64,000 bases of DNA from Chitinophagales bacterium (GTDB lineage Bacteria; Bacteroidota; Bacteroidia; Chitinophagales; JADJOU01), in the NCBI GenBank assembly GCA_016787225.1, contig JAEUUY010000026.1, positions 62,001 through 126,000 of the forward strand, in the 5' to 3' direction. The translations under genes and the position numbers were made by a program. Within the stretch, counting starts at the first letter, position 1. Each line of letters begins with the position of its first letter. Below the pieces are notes generated by a model. The model was not told the DNA's origin. It did no database searches and saw only the letters and a program-made list of their open reading frames with translations. Below, piece by piece: positions 1-9,044 of the stretch.

Positions 1-846
1 CCCTATCTTGGCTTATCGTCATATTGTGCAGCCAAATGGTGTGGGATAAAACTCATATCCTATAGTCATAATATTGAATCAGAAAGGTTTAGAACCCTAG
101 GGAAATGGTGGTCTCCAATATTATTTCATTATGAGAAATGGGTGCTATCTGTAAGTGAAATTACATTTTTTGTCACAGAAGAAGATAGAAGGTGGGCAAT
201 AAAAAACTACAATCTAGATGTCGCGAAAACTAAAGTATCACCATTCGGAATAAATATAGATCATAAACCGCACAAAGACCTTCAATATAGAAAAAAATTA
301 CAAACCAAATATGGTCTACAAGAAGATTCGAAAATTCTTTATTTTATAGGCACCTTCCCCTATGAACCGAATAATCAAGCTGTAAATTTCATAATCGATG
401 AAATCAATCCACGATTGAAAAAAACCGACCTAAAATACAAGATACTTGTAATTGGGAAAAATTTGGATGTGGAAACGCAGAAAAAAATACAAGTCGAAGA
501 CTCTATAGAATATTTGGGCTTTATAGATGATATAAGAGAAATACTAGATAGTGCCGACATTATGCTCAATCCTATGCTCCTCGGGGGAGGTATTAAAACG
601 AAAGCCGTAGAAGCTCTGGGGCATAACATCAAAGTTGTGAGTACTTCCAACGGTGCATTTGGATTAGACCCCACAGTATGCCGCGGCATGTTATTTATAT
701 CGGCAGATAATGACTGGGAAGAGTTTGTTTCAAATATTCTTTTAGCTTCTAAAACTCAATCTGAAATTTCACCAAAATTTTACGAGCATTATTATTGGGG
801 CGCGGTGACTAAGAGGGTGGTAGATGATATTCAAACTTTACTTTGA
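1..846 (+). CDS. GT4-like glycosyltransferase, 5'-truncated by window edge
   Basis: The reading frame is open from the first base, so the gene begins outside the window; the GTG at 142 lies inside it and is not a start. The visible 281 residues look like the C-terminal half of a GT-B glycosyltransferase: an SHNIESERF segment encoded near base 64 (typical of the inter-domain region in GT1/GT4 enzymes), then GFIDDIREIL and GGGIKTKAVEAL, the usual nucleotide-sugar-binding signature. It probably transfers a sugar during surface polysaccharide synthesis. Its stop overlaps the stop of the convergent methyltransferase gene by 9 bases. It is the only plus-strand gene at this edge of the polysaccharide locus. 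Substrate unknown. Confidence 0.85.
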   Translation, partial: PYLGLSSYCAAKWCGIKLISYSHNIESERFRTLGKWWSPILFHYEKWVLSVSEITFFVTEEDRRWAIKNYNLDVAKTKVSPFGINIDHKPHKDLQYRKKLQTKYGLQEDSKILYFIGTFPYEPNNQAVNFIIDEINPRLKKTDLKYKILVIGKNLDVETQKKIQVEDSIEYLGFIDDIREILDSADIMLNPMLLGGGIKTKAVEALGHNIKVVSTSNGAFGLDPTVCRGMLFISADNDWEEFVSNILLASKTQSEISPKFYEHYYWGAVTKRVVDDIQTLL

Positions 847-1500
847 AATAATAGCTGTACCTCCATTGTCAGGTATTGGTGTATAGCCAATTTTTAATTC
901 AGCACAAAACTTTACTACAGCTTCTCTAGCGCCTTTATAACCTTCATTATTGAAGTCATGAATAAAAATATAACCTCCTAGCTCCAATTTAGGATAGAAA
1001 AAATGAAGTCCCTCATATATAGGCTGATATAAATCTGCATCAAGACTTACAAAACAAAAACTGTCTTCAAGTCCAGCTGTCGTTTCAGGAAAAAAACCTT
1101 TTTTTACAATACAATTTTCTTTGTTGATCATTTTTGACAATACTAACTCTACGCTTGTATTTGAAAAATTTTGTTCCCCTGTTGAATAGTTATCCATTAT
1201 TTCAGCTAAGATATCTCTTTTATCAAAACCTTCAAAAGTATCAAACAAATAAAGTTTTCGTTCAGGGAAAAGCTTGTTTAATTTTTCTGAAAAATTGCCC
1301 TTATAAACACCAACCTCAGCTAGATTTCCTCTTACATTTTTTAATTTAATCTCATTAGCGCATAACTCTAAAGATCCGTAGCGAACAAAATCGAAGTTTG
1401 CGTCTAGTAATGATTTTTTAGAATAAAAACTTAGTGACTTGACAACATATAAATTATAATTCTTTAGAAATCTGGCGATGAAAAGAAATATTGCTCTCAT
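838..1500 (-). CDS. TylF/MycF-family O-methyltransferase
   Basis: This 220-residue protein resembles the macrocin O-methyltransferase (TylF) family, SAM- and metal-dependent enzymes that methylate sugar hydroxyls. Visible motifs are AEVGVYKG (61-68, SAM loop), LFDTFEGFD (85-93), SLDADLYQP (152-160, likely metal-binding acidic residues) and GGYIFIHDF (175-183). In this context it would O-methylate a sugar residue of a glycan. It is the last gene of the minus-strand array and is separated from the upstream GT2 gene by about 100 bases containing a hairpin. Family call is solid; substrate is not visible. Confidence 0.85.
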   Translation of the reverse strand: MRAIFLFIARFLKNYNLYVVKSLSFYSKKSLLDANFDFVRYGSLELCANEIKLKNVRGNLAEVGVYKGNFSEKLNKLFPERKLYLFDTFEGFDKRDILAEIMDNYSTGEQNFSNTSVELVLSKMINKENCIVKKGFFPETTAGLEDSFCFVSLDADLYQPIYEGLHFFYPKLELGGYIFIHDFNNEGYKGAREAVVKFCAELKIGYTPIPDNGGTAIISK

Positions 1501-1544
1501 TTTGTTTAGTTGAAAAAGTTCAAATTACATTTTGATATAGAGTG

Positions 1545-1569
1545 ATTCCTAGCACCTATAGCTAGGAAT
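1545..1569. other. perfect 9-bp intergenic hairpin
   Basis: ATTCCTAGC at 1545-1553 pairs perfectly with GCTAGGAAT at 1561-1569 around a 7-base loop. It lies between the end of the GT2 gene (1602) and the start of the TylF-type gene (1500). No U-tract follows on the minus strand, so it is not a canonical intrinsic terminator; it could be an mRNA 3'-end stabiliser or part of the leader of the downstream gene. Confidence 0.35.
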
Positions 1570-1601
1570 TTTAGATATTAAGGTATATTGTTTAAGTAAA
1601 T

Positions 1602-2486
1602 TCATAATTTTAGTTTAAATCCTTCCCTTAGTCCATTCAATAGACTTTGTCTCTGAGCCGAATTAAATTTAAGATAAAATACAACTCTTGCTAGCAAATG
1701 ATATCCTATTGAGATATATTTGCGTATGCCCGTGTAATGTTTACGAATAAAGTATATCTTATTTCTATTGGAATAGAAAATATAAAATTTAGAGTCATCT
1801 CCGCCAGAACTTACTGAAACAAGGTGAGTAATAACCAATTCTGGAACATACCATAATTTAATTCCTAATTGTATACAGCGATATACGAAATCAGTATCAT
1901 CTGTATAGACAAAGTAGGTTGAATCCATAAGACCGACTGTGTCAAATACAGAATTTTTTATTGACATAAAACATGTGGGCGAGTAGGTAACTAACTGATT
2001 ACAATTTGATAGATTATCATCTATTTTTTTAAAATTTCGGTGAACGCCTAATGCTCTTAATCTATCAAAATACCCTCCAGCATACCAGATAGATTTCCTA
2101 TCGGGATAGAAAATCTTTGGTACTATTATATCAAACTCATTCTTTATATGCAAATTCAATAATTGGGCTAGAAAATCTGTATTTTCAATAATAATATCAT
2201 TATTTAAAAGTACGGTAAATTCACATTTATCCTCTATTGACTTGCGTATACCAATATTATTGCCTTCTGCTACACCAAGGTTTCCCTTGCAGACAATATG
2301 TTCATATTCAAAAAGTAACTCCTCAGTTAAAAAAGTATTGAGAAGATGGGTTGACTCAATGCTTGCTGAGTTATCTATAAGATATAACTTGAAATTTTGT
2401 AAGGTTTGAGACTTTAAGCTTGCAAAAAAATCTTTCAGAACAGATTCTGAATTGTATAAAACCGTAACTAATCCTAATTTTCGCAT
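1602..2486 (-). CDS. GT2-family glycosyltransferase (rhamnosyltransferase-like)
   Basis: This 294-residue protein has a GT-A fold: VTVLYNSESVL near the N-terminus, KGNLGVAEGNNIGI (68-80), the metal-binding region LLNNDI (93-98) and YTDDTDFVYRCIQLG later in the domain. This arrangement matches family 2 glycosyltransferases of the rhamnosyltransferase-like subgroup that extend O-antigen or capsule. No membrane segment is evident, so it should act at the cytoplasmic face on a lipid-linked glycan. It follows the epimerase gene by 3 bases and is clearly co-transcribed with it. Donor and acceptor are unknown. Confidence 0.85.
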   Translation of the reverse strand: MRKLGLVTVLYNSESVLKDFFASLKSQTLQNFKLYLIDNSASIESTHLLNTFLTEELLFEYEHIVCKGNLGVAEGNNIGIRKSIEDKCEFTVLLNNDIIIENTDFLAQLLNLHIKNEFDIIVPKIFYPDRKSIWYAGGYFDRLRALGVHRNFKKIDDNLSNCNQLVTYSPTCFMSIKNSVFDTVGLMDSTYFVYTDDTDFVYRCIQLGIKLWYVPELVITHLVSVSSGGDDSKFYIFYSNRNKIYFIRKHYTGIRKYISIGYHLLARVVFYLKFNSAQRQSLLNGLREGFKLKL

Positions 2487-2489
2487 GAC

Positions 2490-3623
2490 TTATTTCAACA
2501 AACCCTTTGTTTTCATTTCTTGAATAGACTTTTCATATCCATTATCAACTATATTTTGCATCTGCACCCATGAGCAGAAATTTTTAATGCCTTCCTCCAT
2601 GGTCACTGAAGGTTCAAAACCAATTTTTGAAAATACCTTACTCAGATCAGCATAATTATGCCTTATATCACCTAGTCGGTAGTTCCCTGTTATTTTAAAG
2701 TTTTCTTCTTTATTATAAAAATGGTACAGCAATTTTGCTATAGCCAATACACTTGTATTCACTCCCGACCCTACATTCAATATCTGACCATTCGCATTTT
2801 CAGACTCAATGGAAAGTCGTGTAGCTGCCACTACATCCGAAATATATACAAAGTCCCTACTTTCAAGTCCATCTTCAAAAATATTGACAGGTTTATCCGA
2901 AAGAATTAAATTAGAAAAAATAGATAGTATACCTGTATAAGGATTGGTCAAGGATTGACCTGGTCCGTATACATTCTGGTAACGCAACGCTACTGGCGCT
3001 ATACCAATATTTGGACAAAGCGTCATAATCATTTGTTCTTGCACTTGCTTTGTAATTGCATAAAAAGACGAAGGATGTATTTTTGATTCTTCATCAGTTG
3101 GTTTGAGAATAAGATTTCTATCATCAAGATATGAAACCTCAAAGTTACCAGATTTTAGCTCATTATCCACCCTAGAAGTCGGAAACACGATACCGTATTT
3201 ACTAGAATAGTATTTGCCTTCGCCATATATAGAACGCGATGAAGCGACCACAATTTTTTTGACCTTATGTTCCCTATTTGTCAATATATCTAGCATATTT
3301 GCTGTCCCACCAATATTGACATTGTTATATTTATTTATCTCATACATTGACTGACCTGTGCCAGTCTCTGCAGCATAATGCACAATAACTTCATTATTCT
3401 CAATAGCCTTGTAAAAAATCTCCTTATCTTCCACACTTCCTTTTATAAAATTGACTTTGCCAATAACTGTTTTATACAGTGGAGAATTTTTCTCTGGTTG
3501 ACTAGTATGAATTTGAGGCGATAAACTATCTAATATAGTTACCTCATGTCCTCGAGAGACTAGATCCAGAGACAAATTAGATCCAATAAAACCTGCGCCA
3601 CCAGTGATGAGTACCTTCGTCAT
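2490..3623 (-). CDS. NAD-dependent sugar epimerase/dehydratase (extended SDR)
   Basis: The 377-residue protein is an extended short-chain dehydrogenase. The Rossmann motif TGGAGFIG is at 7-14, VASSRSIYGEG at 127-136, and the catalytic pair Y188-xxx-K192 sits in YAITK. A roughly 50-residue insertion between the YGEG segment and the catalytic tyrosine, and the total length, recall dTDP-L-rhamnose 4-epimerase-like members rather than GalE. It would make a nucleotide sugar for the neighbouring transferases. Its start overlaps the stop of the acetyltransferase by 4 bases. Exact substrate is uncertain. Confidence 0.85.
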   Translation of the reverse strand: MTKVLITGGAGFIGSNLSLDLVSRGHEVTILDSLSPQIHTSQPEKNSPLYKTVIGKVNFIKGSVEDKEIFYKAIENNEVIVHYAAETGTGQSMYEINKYNNVNIGGTANMLDILTNREHKVKKIVVASSRSIYGEGKYYSSKYGIVFPTSRVDNELKSGNFEVSYLDDRNLILKPTDEESKIHPSSFYAITKQVQEQMIMTLCPNIGIAPVALRYQNVYGPGQSLTNPYTGILSIFSNLILSDKPVNIFEDGLESRDFVYISDVVAATRLSIESENANGQILNVGSGVNTSVLAIAKLLYHFYNKEENFKITGNYRLGDIRHNYADLSKVFSKIGFEPSVTMEEGIKNFCSWVQMQNIVDNGYEKSIQEMKTKGLLK

Positions 3624-4213
3624 ATAAATTCTCCTTTACTATTCGTTTTCTTCCATATTTTATCTTCTATGCAATATCTCTTAATCACTATTGCTGGACT
3701 CCCAACTGCTACAGCAAAATCAGGTATATCCCTTGTTACAACACTATTAGCTCCTATGACAGAATTTTTGCCTACGTTAGCCCCGATAATACATACATTT
3801 TCTCCTAACCACGCTCCATCGCCGACACTTACAGAACTAATGTTTCTTACTGGTTGATCAAGTATTGGCACTTCTATATCCTTAAATTCATGAGTATTAT
3901 CCGAAATATAAACTTTGTCTGCAGTTAGAACTTTTTTACCTATTATAATCTGGTGAGTACAATAAATATGATTAAAATGACCTATTACAGACCCGTCTCC
4001 TATTTCCAATCTTGAAGGATCTTTTCCATCGATAGATATTGAAGCTAACCAAGTATGTTTCTGGATATTTACATTTTTACCAATAAATATATTTCGTTTA
4101 CCGTCAAGTCTTAATGGTGATTTAATTCTAGCACGTGAGCCAATGTTTCCAAACTGTATTTTATAAATTGGATAAATTATTAGATAATAAAAGATCAGAT
4201 ATAACTTGTTCAT
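3620..4213 (-). CDS. left-handed beta-helix acyltransferase (hexapeptide repeat)
   Basis: This 197-residue protein is built of imperfect hexapeptide repeats (for example IGKNVNIQ, IGDGSVIG, VGDGAWLGENVCIIGANVG, IGANSVVT), the signature of trimeric acetyltransferases of the LacA/NodL/CysE group. A short hydrophobic N-terminus (YLIFYYLIIYPIY) precedes the helix. It probably O- or N-acetylates a sugar in the polysaccharide. It is translationally coupled at both ends through 4-base overlaps with its neighbours. Acceptor unknown. Confidence 0.88.
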   Translation of the reverse strand: MNKLYLIFYYLIIYPIYKIQFGNIGSRARIKSPLRLDGKRNIFIGKNVNIQKHTWLASISIDGKDPSRLEIGDGSVIGHFNHIYCTHQIIIGKKVLTADKVYISDNTHEFKDIEVPILDQPVRNISSVSVGDGAWLGENVCIIGANVGKNSVIGANSVVTRDIPDFAVAVGSPAIVIKRYCIEDKIWKKTNSKGEFI

Positions 4214-5109
4214 AACTTTTGACCAATAACAAGCATGTGATCAAATGCTAGATTTGAATGCTTATACTTTCTTTTCCAATAAAAATTATAAATGTAAATC
4301 AAAAAGTTTTTAACAAAGAGGGTAAAGAAATTCATTAGGAAACCTCCACTGTGACTAATATTCTCATAGCTTAGCGTCTGGATATTATTTCTGCTTAATA
4401 ACTTAGATATCGAGGATTTATTAAAAAAAGAAATATGCTCCCAAGAATAGAAATAAAACCACTTTTCTCGCCAAATTTTTGCATTGAGGCTATCAACATT
4501 ACCAGTTAATAATACAATAATACCTCCGGTTGCTAAATACTCAGAACATAATTTTAACATATCATTGGGCTGATATAAATGTTCAATGACATCCATCATA
4601 AATATAATATCGAATTTCATATTGGAAAAAGAATCTATATTTAAGAAACCATTCACTACATTTAGATTTAATGAATACTTAGCGAAATCAGCTGCTTTTG
4701 GAGAAGGCTCTATCCCAAAGGTCTCGTATCCCTCGTTCCTTAGCAAGCTTAACAAAAATCCATTCCCACAACCTATTTCAAGGACCTTTCCTGATTCTTT
4801 CAAAGATTTAACCTTTTCTAGTACCTTTTTATCCTCATCTATTCTAGTATGTAGAGGTGTCTTATCAAAATACTCAGAATTAAGTTTATGATAATAATTA
4901 GTTATTGTTTCCTCCGATAAGCGGGGACTTAAAAAACAATGATTGCAATCCTTACACCTATATACTGACGACGAAATATTTTCTTTAAATCCCAAAGAAT
5001 TTAAAATACCGCATGTATGTGTAATTTCAGGGTATAATACATATAGCTCACGCGAACTGCAGACTAGGCAATGATTTATACTTTCATAAATAACCATTCC
5101 AGCACTCAT
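4210..5109 (-). CDS. class I SAM methyltransferase with N-terminal zinc-ribbon-like segment
   Basis: The 299-residue protein starts with two CxxC pairs (C14/C17 and C52/C55) that look like a small zinc ribbon, followed by a Rossmann-fold methyltransferase with VLEIGCGNGFLL (109-120) and FMMDVIEHLYQP further on. Proteins of this arrangement are common in surface-glycan loci and often act on sugars or lipid carriers. The methionine at residue 5 is an alternative start; the four-base overlap with the next gene is at the other end and does not decide it. Substrate unknown. Confidence 0.85.
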   Translation of the reverse strand: MSAGMVIYESINHCLVCSSRELYVLYPEITHTCGILNSLGFKENISSSVYRCKDCNHCFLSPRLSEETITNYYHKLNSEYFDKTPLHTRIDEDKKVLEKVKSLKESGKVLEIGCGNGFLLSLLRNEGYETFGIEPSPKAADFAKYSLNLNVVNGFLNIDSFSNMKFDIIFMMDVIEHLYQPNDMLKLCSEYLATGGIIVLLTGNVDSLNAKIWREKWFYFYSWEHISFFNKSSISKLLSRNNIQTLSYENISHSGGFLMNFFTLFVKNFLIYIYNFYWKRKYKHSNLAFDHMLVIGQKL

Positions 5110-5115
5110 AACGAA

Positions 5116-6099
5116 TTATCTCATATAAACCACTCTAGTGCCATCATTTTCAAATTGAAATGGAATTTCAACAAACTTGCTCATTTTCTTTCTAAACTCA
5201 TCTTTTCCATTTCCCACATAAAACAAAAGAAACCCTCCACCACCAGCTCCTAACAATTTGCCACCTAAAGCACCAGCCCTAATAGCTATATTATACATTT
5301 CATCTATTTGTGGATTTGATATAGCAGTAGATAATTTCTTTTTGGCTATCCATGTTTCATGAAGCAATTTCCCGAAATCTTCTAACGAGGTATTTTCCTC
5401 AGATAAGATATTCATGCCTGCCTGAACCATATCATAAATATCCTTAAGCTCAACTAAAACCTTCCTTTCTTTAGTTTTTTCAACTTGTTCTTTAAGCACT
5501 TCGGTCGCGAATCTACTGATACCAGTGTAGTATAGAAGCAAATTACTATCTAGTGCTTTTTTACGATCTGCGCTTATTATGACTGGGTTTACACTTAAGC
5601 ATTCCTTGTTCAATTTCATATAATTGAGCCCACCCACGGCAGCTGCAAGCTGATCCTGTACACCTACGTTTTCTTGTAAAATATTTTTCTCTATATGAAT
5701 GGCCTCTTTAGCGTATTCTATTGGAGGTTTTATTTTACCTTGATAGGCATAGAGCGCATTGAGCAGTCCAACCGTAAAACTAGAACTCGAACCTAGCCCT
5801 GTACGAGCAGGTAGATCTGAAAAAATATTAATATCTAGTCCATTGGCAATACTCAAATACCTCAGAGTTTCTCTTACTGATGGGTGCTCTATCTGATCTA
5901 TTTCATTACAGAGCTCTACCTTCTTATAGGCTATTCTATATTTCTCATCCATCAACCCTCCGATAGAGTTAATAGTCACATAGACGTATTTATCTATTGT
6001 CGTGCTTAACACACAGCCTCCAAATTCATGAAAATATTCGGGATAGTCAGTGCCACCGCCAAAAAAACTGATACGAACAGGGGTTTTTGAAATTATCAT
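5116..6099 (-). CDS. GHMP-family sugar kinase, HddA-like
   Basis: The 327-residue protein has the GHMP kinase phosphate loop PARTGLGSSSS (97-107) after an N-terminal SFFGGGTDYPEYF segment, and the C-terminal GGKLLGAGGGGF motif. This combination is typical of D-glycero-alpha-D-manno-heptose-7-phosphate 1-kinase (HddA) and related anomeric sugar kinases, which feed GDP-heptose or similar donors. The usual partners (GmhA isomerase, GmhB phosphatase, HddC nucleotidyltransferase) are not in the window, so the heptose assignment is tentative. It lies 6 bases upstream of the methyltransferase in one operon. Confidence 0.85.
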   Translation of the reverse strand: MIISKTPVRISFFGGGTDYPEYFHEFGGCVLSTTIDKYVYVTINSIGGLMDEKYRIAYKKVELCNEIDQIEHPSVRETLRYLSIANGLDINIFSDLPARTGLGSSSSFTVGLLNALYAYQGKIKPPIEYAKEAIHIEKNILQENVGVQDQLAAAVGGLNYMKLNKECLSVNPVIISADRKKALDSNLLLYYTGISRFATEVLKEQVEKTKERKVLVELKDIYDMVQAGMNILSEENTSLEDFGKLLHETWIAKKKLSTAISNPQIDEMYNIAIRAGALGGKLLGAGGGGFLLFYVGNGKDEFRKKMSKFVEIPFQFENDGTRVVYMR

Positions 6100-6134
6100 C
6101 AGCTTACTTGAATAAATATTTGTAAAAAAATCTA

Positions 6135-7103
6135 TTAACTTATTTTATCTAAAATGACACGCCAATTCTTGTCTTCATAGTTTAGAATATAGATGCCATT
6201 ATCTAAATTAGCAATATTTATAACTTCATTATTTATAAAACTTTTTATTTTCCTGCCATCTAATGAATATATCGTAGCCTCTGAAGGAGAATATAATCTT
6301 GAAAAATTTATTATTCCATTGGTCGGATTTGGGAAAATTGAAATAGGATCATGACTATGGTCATCTCTATCAACCGAGCTAGTTATTGAATTTGGATTTG
6401 GTTCACTATACAAAGTATCTACTTCCTTTCTAGTTAGAGGTCTATTGTATAATCGGATGTCGTCGAGCTTTTCATTGTAGTTATAAGTATATGGACAATA
6501 ATTTGTTATCGGTTGTCCGAATGCAAGTACTTCATCTGAGTTTGACATTGTAGAGTTGAAAAGGTCATTTCTAGAAAAGGAATCGACTATTGTGTCAATA
6601 TAAAATTTCACATTTGGCTTATTCCAAATAACAACTACATGGTGCCAATTATTGTCAGCTACAACTTTTTTCCCAAATTGATAAACATCTAATCCCATTT
6701 CATCGCCGAATTGCGAAACAAGTGAATTTGTATTTGAAATGTAAATATTAAACGCATCTGAATTTCCACCACAGTATGAAAATTTAGAAATTAGGCTGTT
6801 TGTATTAGTTCCTCCAGAGGATTTTAACCAGAATGATATTGAGAATGCACTGCTATATCCATCAAGTGCAACATTATCATTTACAGTTATAGTCTGATTC
6901 ATGCCAAATTGATAGGCTTTATTTGGGTTGCCAAATCGATCTGAGGTTAAAACTGCGCCATTCACTTTGCCATGATATTTCCCACCATCATCATTTGCGT
7001 TTGCATTATTAAAATAATACTTTGCTATAAGACCATTTGACAATTGAGACTCTGCTCCCAGTGCAGATAAAACAAAAAAAGATAAAAAAAATTTACATTT
7101 CAT
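6135..7103 (-). CDS. secreted LamG-domain protein with type IX sorting tail
   Basis: The 322-residue protein has an N-terminal signal peptide (KFFLSFFVLSALGAES), a LamG/concanavalin-A-like domain from about 25 to 225 (ending LDDIRLYNRPLTRKEVDTLY, a frequent closing signature) and a type A type IX secretion tail from about 250 (FPNPTNGIINF to the C-terminus). It should be exported through the outer membrane and anchored at the surface, possibly binding carbohydrate. It stands inside the polysaccharide locus but has its own promoter upstream. It has no catalytic domain, so a lectin or adhesin role is likely. Confidence 0.85.
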   Translation of the reverse strand: MKCKFFLSFFVLSALGAESQLSNGLIAKYYFNNANANDDGGKYHGKVNGAVLTSDRFGNPNKAYQFGMNQTITVNDNVALDGYSSAFSISFWLKSSGGTNTNSLISKFSYCGGNSDAFNIYISNTNSLVSQFGDEMGLDVYQFGKKVVADNNWHHVVVIWNKPNVKFYIDTIVDSFSRNDLFNSTMSNSDEVLAFGQPITNYCPYTYNYNEKLDDIRLYNRPLTRKEVDTLYSEPNPNSITSSVDRDDHSHDPISIFPNPTNGIINFSRLYSPSEATIYSLDGRKIKSFINNEVINIANLDNGIYILNYEDKNWRVILDKIS

Positions 7104-7149
7104 AAATGCAGAAAAATCAAGACGTAAAATTTTATTGACGAAAGCCTGT

Positions 7150-7181
7150 CAAATGTAATATAAATCAATTAAATAATCAAA
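7150..7181 (-). promoter_or_regulatory. promoter of the LamG gene (TTTG-N20-TACATTTG)
   Basis: On the minus strand TTTG (7178-7181) is followed after 20 bases by TACATTTG (7150-7157), matching the Bacteroidota -33/-7 pattern TTTG and TAnnTTTG. It begins just past the stop of asnB and fires into the LamG gene 47 bases away. It implies the LamG gene can be transcribed separately from the surrounding glycan operon. Confidence 0.65.
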
Positions 7182-7184
7182 TAA

Positions 7185-9044
7185 TTATTTTAAAATTTTC
7201 TTCAAACAATATAAATTCCAAATCAACTTTCTATGATTGGCTTTACCCGATTGATGTTCCCACACTAGCTTCTCTAACTTTTGATGCTCAAATATATGGT
7301 CTTTTGCTAAAACTACAGATTCTATTTCGTTCTTCAGGTCTTCACGTATCCATTTTGATAATGGTATGCCAAATCCTTTTTTAGGCCTATCGATAATCGC
7401 TGAGGGTATTTTACCGCGCATTACCTCTTTTAAAATATGTTTTCCTTGCAGATTCTTATACTTCATTGATTTTGGAAGTGAATTTAAAAACTCAACAACT
7501 GCTCGATCGAGAAATGGTGCACGCACCTCCAGACTATTATACATGCTGGCTCTATCGACCTTGAATAGGATATCATCCACTAAATAGGTCTGACAATAAT
7601 AATGAATGATACTATGCCAGGCGTCAGCATTATAGTTTTTGGCACTTGAGAAATGCGAATCTATTATTCTCATTCCGGCATTGTCCGTGAGTGATTGGAA
7701 GATTTCCGGCCTTAGGATATCTTTTTTTTCAAATGGAGTAAACCCCCCAAGCCATAACTGATGAATATGATTGACTTGACTCTCAAAGCCCCTCAAAAAT
7801 TGTTTTATCTTAAAATCTAAACTTATATTATTATCACTTGGTGACAAAATTAAAGAAGAGATTTTGAGAATTTGTCGAGGCAGAAAATTTGGTAAATATT
7901 GAATAAAATGGCGAAACTCTTCCGAGATAAAGGTTGGATAGCCAGCCAATAATTCATCACTACCGTCGCCCCCTAAGGCTACAGTGACATGCTCTCTGGT
8001 AAACTTTGACAAATAATAGGTAGGCAATATTGAAGCATCAGCAAATGGCTCATCTAATTTGGAAAAGACCTCATCAATGAGACCGAGAGTCATTTTAGGA
8101 GTTAAGATACTTTCATAGTGTTCTGTATCCAAGTGTTTTGATACCAATTGAGCATAATCTTTTTCATCATAAGACTTATCCTCAAATCCTATAGAATATG
8201 TCTTAATTCTTTGATTCGTATTTTTTTGAGCATAATAGGCTACCGCAGAGCTATCTAAGCCACCACTGAGAAAGACCCCAAGAGGCACATCAGACATCAA
8301 TCTTATTTTAGTAGCATGATTGAGCAATTCATCCAATTTAGATTTTGCTGCACTGAAGTCAATATTGCTATCGGTTTTATAATCAGGTTGCCAAAATGGT
8401 TTAATCTCAATTTTATTATTATCGAGAATGAGATAATGCGCCGGTGCTAGTTTTGAAATACTCTTGTAGAGACTATTCGGAGTAGGAATATAGTCAAAGG
8501 TCAGGTATTGATTGATGGCATCATAGTTTAACTCTGAAGAAACCTCTGGGTGAACTAGTAGTGCTTTGACTTCTGAGCCAAAAATAAAGCTCGAGCCAGA
8601 ATGGCAATAATAGATGGGCTTCTTTCCCATCCTATCTCGAGCTATTAACAATTTATTGTTTCTAAAATCGTAAATTGCAAAAACAAACATACCACTGATT
8701 TGATCTAAGAATTTTTCGCCGAACTCTTGGTAAGCATATAGTAAAACCTCCGTATCAGATGTTGTTTTAAATTCATATTTATTGAGGGCGAGCAGTTCAT
8801 TCTTCAACTCCTGATAATTATAAATTTCTCCATTAAATGTCAATGCTATACTATTATCTGCGTTTAGCATTGGTTGGTTCGAAGCCTCGCTAAGATCCAA
8901 AATTCTTAAGCGAGCGTGCGTTAGGCAAACATTATCTCTTAGAAAAACCTTCTGAAAATCTGGTCCTCGATAGCTGATAGTTTGAATCATTTTATGACCC
9001 AAACCTTCACCCCCTTTTCCAATAAAGCCAGCGATACCGCACAT
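7185..9044 (-). CDS. asnB: asparagine synthetase (glutamine-hydrolysing) type amidotransferase
   Basis: The 619-residue protein has the full AsnB architecture. Cys2 after the initiator is the N-terminal nucleophile of the class II glutaminase domain (CGIAGFIG, SYRGPD, FNGEIYNY), and the synthetase domain carries the pyrophosphate loop FLSGGLDSSA near residue 260. It could make asparagine, but paralogues within O-antigen loci (WbpS-like) amidate uronic acids. Its position between a methyltransferase and a glycan-locus lectin gene favours that reading. Its start and the stop of the next gene upstream share one base, so it is co-transcribed with the glycan genes. Confidence 0.92.
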   Translation of the reverse strand: MCGIAGFIGKGGEGLGHKMIQTISYRGPDFQKVFLRDNVCLTHARLRILDLSEASNQPMLNADNSIALTFNGEIYNYQELKNELLALNKYEFKTTSDTEVLLYAYQEFGEKFLDQISGMFVFAIYDFRNNKLLIARDRMGKKPIYYCHSGSSFIFGSEVKALLVHPEVSSELNYDAINQYLTFDYIPTPNSLYKSISKLAPAHYLILDNNKIEIKPFWQPDYKTDSNIDFSAAKSKLDELLNHATKIRLMSDVPLGVFLSGGLDSSAVAYYAQKNTNQRIKTYSIGFEDKSYDEKDYAQLVSKHLDTEHYESILTPKMTLGLIDEVFSKLDEPFADASILPTYYLSKFTREHVTVALGGDGSDELLAGYPTFISEEFRHFIQYLPNFLPRQILKISSLILSPSDNNISLDFKIKQFLRGFESQVNHIHQLWLGGFTPFEKKDILRPEIFQSLTDNAGMRIIDSHFSSAKNYNADAWHSIIHYYCQTYLVDDILFKVDRASMYNSLEVRAPFLDRAVVEFLNSLPKSMKYKNLQGKHILKEVMRGKIPSAIIDRPKKGFGIPLSKWIREDLKNEIESVVLAKDHIFEHQKLEKLVWEHQSGKANHRKLIWNLYCLKKILK

